Both the position numbers and the translations under genes were made by a program. From a virus: a stretch of 20,734 nt of DNA. Where the stretch lies: positions 1 to 20,734 of IMG/VR virus record IMGVR_UViG_3300034198_009159; one strand, written 5' to 3'. Positions 20,076 to 20,734 of this stretch are shown in pieces. A model generated the notes under the pieces. That model saw only the letters and a list, made by a program, of their open reading frames with translations. It searched no databases and had not been told where the DNA came from. Positions within the stretch are counted from its first letter, which is position 1. Each line of letters opens with the position of its first letter.

Positions 20076-20734
20076 ATGGCTAATACTACTCAAACCGTAC
20101 TCGGCGCAATTAATAAGGCTGTAGCCGATACGTCCGGTGCCCGTCCTTATGATTCTAAGTACGGCACTTATCTGAAACTGTTTAGCGGCGAGCTGTTCAA
20201 GGCTTATGAGTCTGCCACGATTGCCAAAGGCACTGTGCAGACCCGTACCCTGAAGAATGGTAAGTCCCTGCAGTTCATCTTTACTGGCCGCATGTTGGCC
20301 GGTTACCACACCCCTGGTACTCCCATCCTTGGGTCTGGTGATCCCCCGGTGGCGGAAAAAACCATCGTCTGTGACGATCTTCTCGTCAGCTCTGCCTTTG
20401 TGTATGACCTGGACGAAACCCTCGCTCACTACTCTCTGCGTTCCGAGATCGCTTCCAAGATCGGTCATGCCCTCGCTGAGGCTTATGACAAGAAGATCTT
20501 CCGTACGATCGCTAAAGCTGCACGGGAAGCTCACCCGATTACTGCTGCTCCTGGTCCTGAGCCCGGTGGTTCGGTGATCCAACTTGGTGTCCAGAAAGAG
20601 TTCGATGCTCAAGCTATTGTTGATAGCTTCTTTGAAGCCGCTTCAATCCTTGATGAGAAGAACCTTCCTAAGCAAGGTCGTGTTGCTGTGCTGTCCCCGC
20701 GTCAGTACTATGCCCTGATCTCTCAGGTTGATAG
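20076..20734 (+). CDS. Major capsid protein (T7 gp10-like), 3' end outside window
   Basis: Forms the icosahedral shell. The 219 visible codons start MANTTQTVLGAINKAVADTS and contain the T7-type capsid features: LKLFSGELFKAYESATIA, TRTLKNGKSLQFIFTGRM (the E-loop region), the acidic DDLLVSSAFVYDLDETL, and a helical AEAYDKKIFRTIAKAAREAH, then GRVAVLSPRQYYALIS. The frame is open to the window end, so the gene is cut, not broken. It uses C-ending codons (ATC, GGT, CGT, AAG) more than the upstream genes, as expected for a highly expressed gene. The gene follows a terminator and a structured leader, giving it its own transcription unit. Confidence 0.95.
   Translation, partial: MANTTQTVLGAINKAVADTSGARPYDSKYGTYLKLFSGELFKAYESATIAKGTVQTRTLKNGKSLQFIFTGRMLAGYHTPGTPILGSGDPPVAEKTIVCDDLLVSSAFVYDLDETLAHYSLRSEIASKIGHALAEAYDKKIFRTIAKAAREAHPITAAPGPEPGGSVIQLGVQKEFDAQAIVDSFFEAASILDEKNLPKQGRVAVLSPRQYYALISQVD

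Noticed and set aside
20052-20612. 186-residue open frame on the minus strand at the right end
   Set aside because: It is antisense to the major capsid gene, whose sequence is unmistakable; the openness comes from that gene's C-biased codon use.
1-20734. CRISPR arrays, insertion sequences, or long repeats
   Set aside because: Reading through both strands I saw no regularly spaced repeats, no transposase and no terminal inverted repeats; only the short dyads and the small tandem repeat in the micro-peptide gene are present.

Overview
The window is a segment of a T7-like podovirus (autographivirus-type) genome that infects a picocyanobacterium, most likely a Synechococcus or Cyanobium relative. 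The evidence is a single-subunit phage RNA polymerase, T7-order replication genes (ssDNA-binding protein, endonuclease I, primase-helicase, family A DNA polymerase, 5'-3' exonuclease), a T7-type portal, scaffold and capsid, and a 37-residue high-light-inducible (Hli) protein with the chlorophyll-binding ELINGRLAM signature. Every gene I can support is on the + strand. Coding density is very high; the largest non-coding stretch (3024-3262) is about 240 bases, so no gap exceeds 300 bases.

Layout. (1) 1-1652: a chain of very small genes, most overlapping by 1-11 nt, of the kind cyanophages carry as early host-takeover genes, ending in a 46-residue ribbon-helix-helix (RHH) protein. (2) 1811-3198: a MarR-like winged-helix regulator overlapping a tyrosine recombinase, followed by a degraded tRNA-Leu(CAG)-like segment that is the best candidate for attP. 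(3) 3263-8379: RNA polymerase, SSB, endonuclease I, a small protein, primase-helicase and a 41-residue protein. (4) 8376-9066: a GC-rich two-gene insertion with different codon use. (5) 9050-11710: a DNA polymerase split over two reading frames, a small basic protein and the exonuclease. (6) 11658-14686: nucleotide supply (DUF3310 protein, MazG-like pyrophosphohydrolase, and both subunits of a compact class I ribonucleotide reductase). (7) 14686-17509: proline-rich small virion-type protein, portal, a small unknown and the scaffold. (8) 17553-19948: an accessory block between scaffold and capsid genes (cyanophage structural protein, hli, a 17-residue Gly/Lys peptide, RlpA-like protein, a small basic protein), with terminator hairpins after 19300 and 19907. 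(9) 20076-end: the major capsid protein, cut by the window end.

How it works together. Small early proteins and two putative DNA-binding regulators precede an integrase/att unit, which suggests at least an ancestral ability to integrate. The phage polymerase would then transcribe the replication, nucleotide and morphogenesis genes. The reductase and MazG-like enzyme would feed dNTPs to replication, and Hli would protect photosynthesis during infection. Translational coupling through overlapping stop/start codons (ATGA, TAATG, GTGA, TTGA) dominates up to the scaffold gene. The accessory and capsid block instead has real intergenic spacers, and each of its four spacers holds a small hairpin before the start codon.
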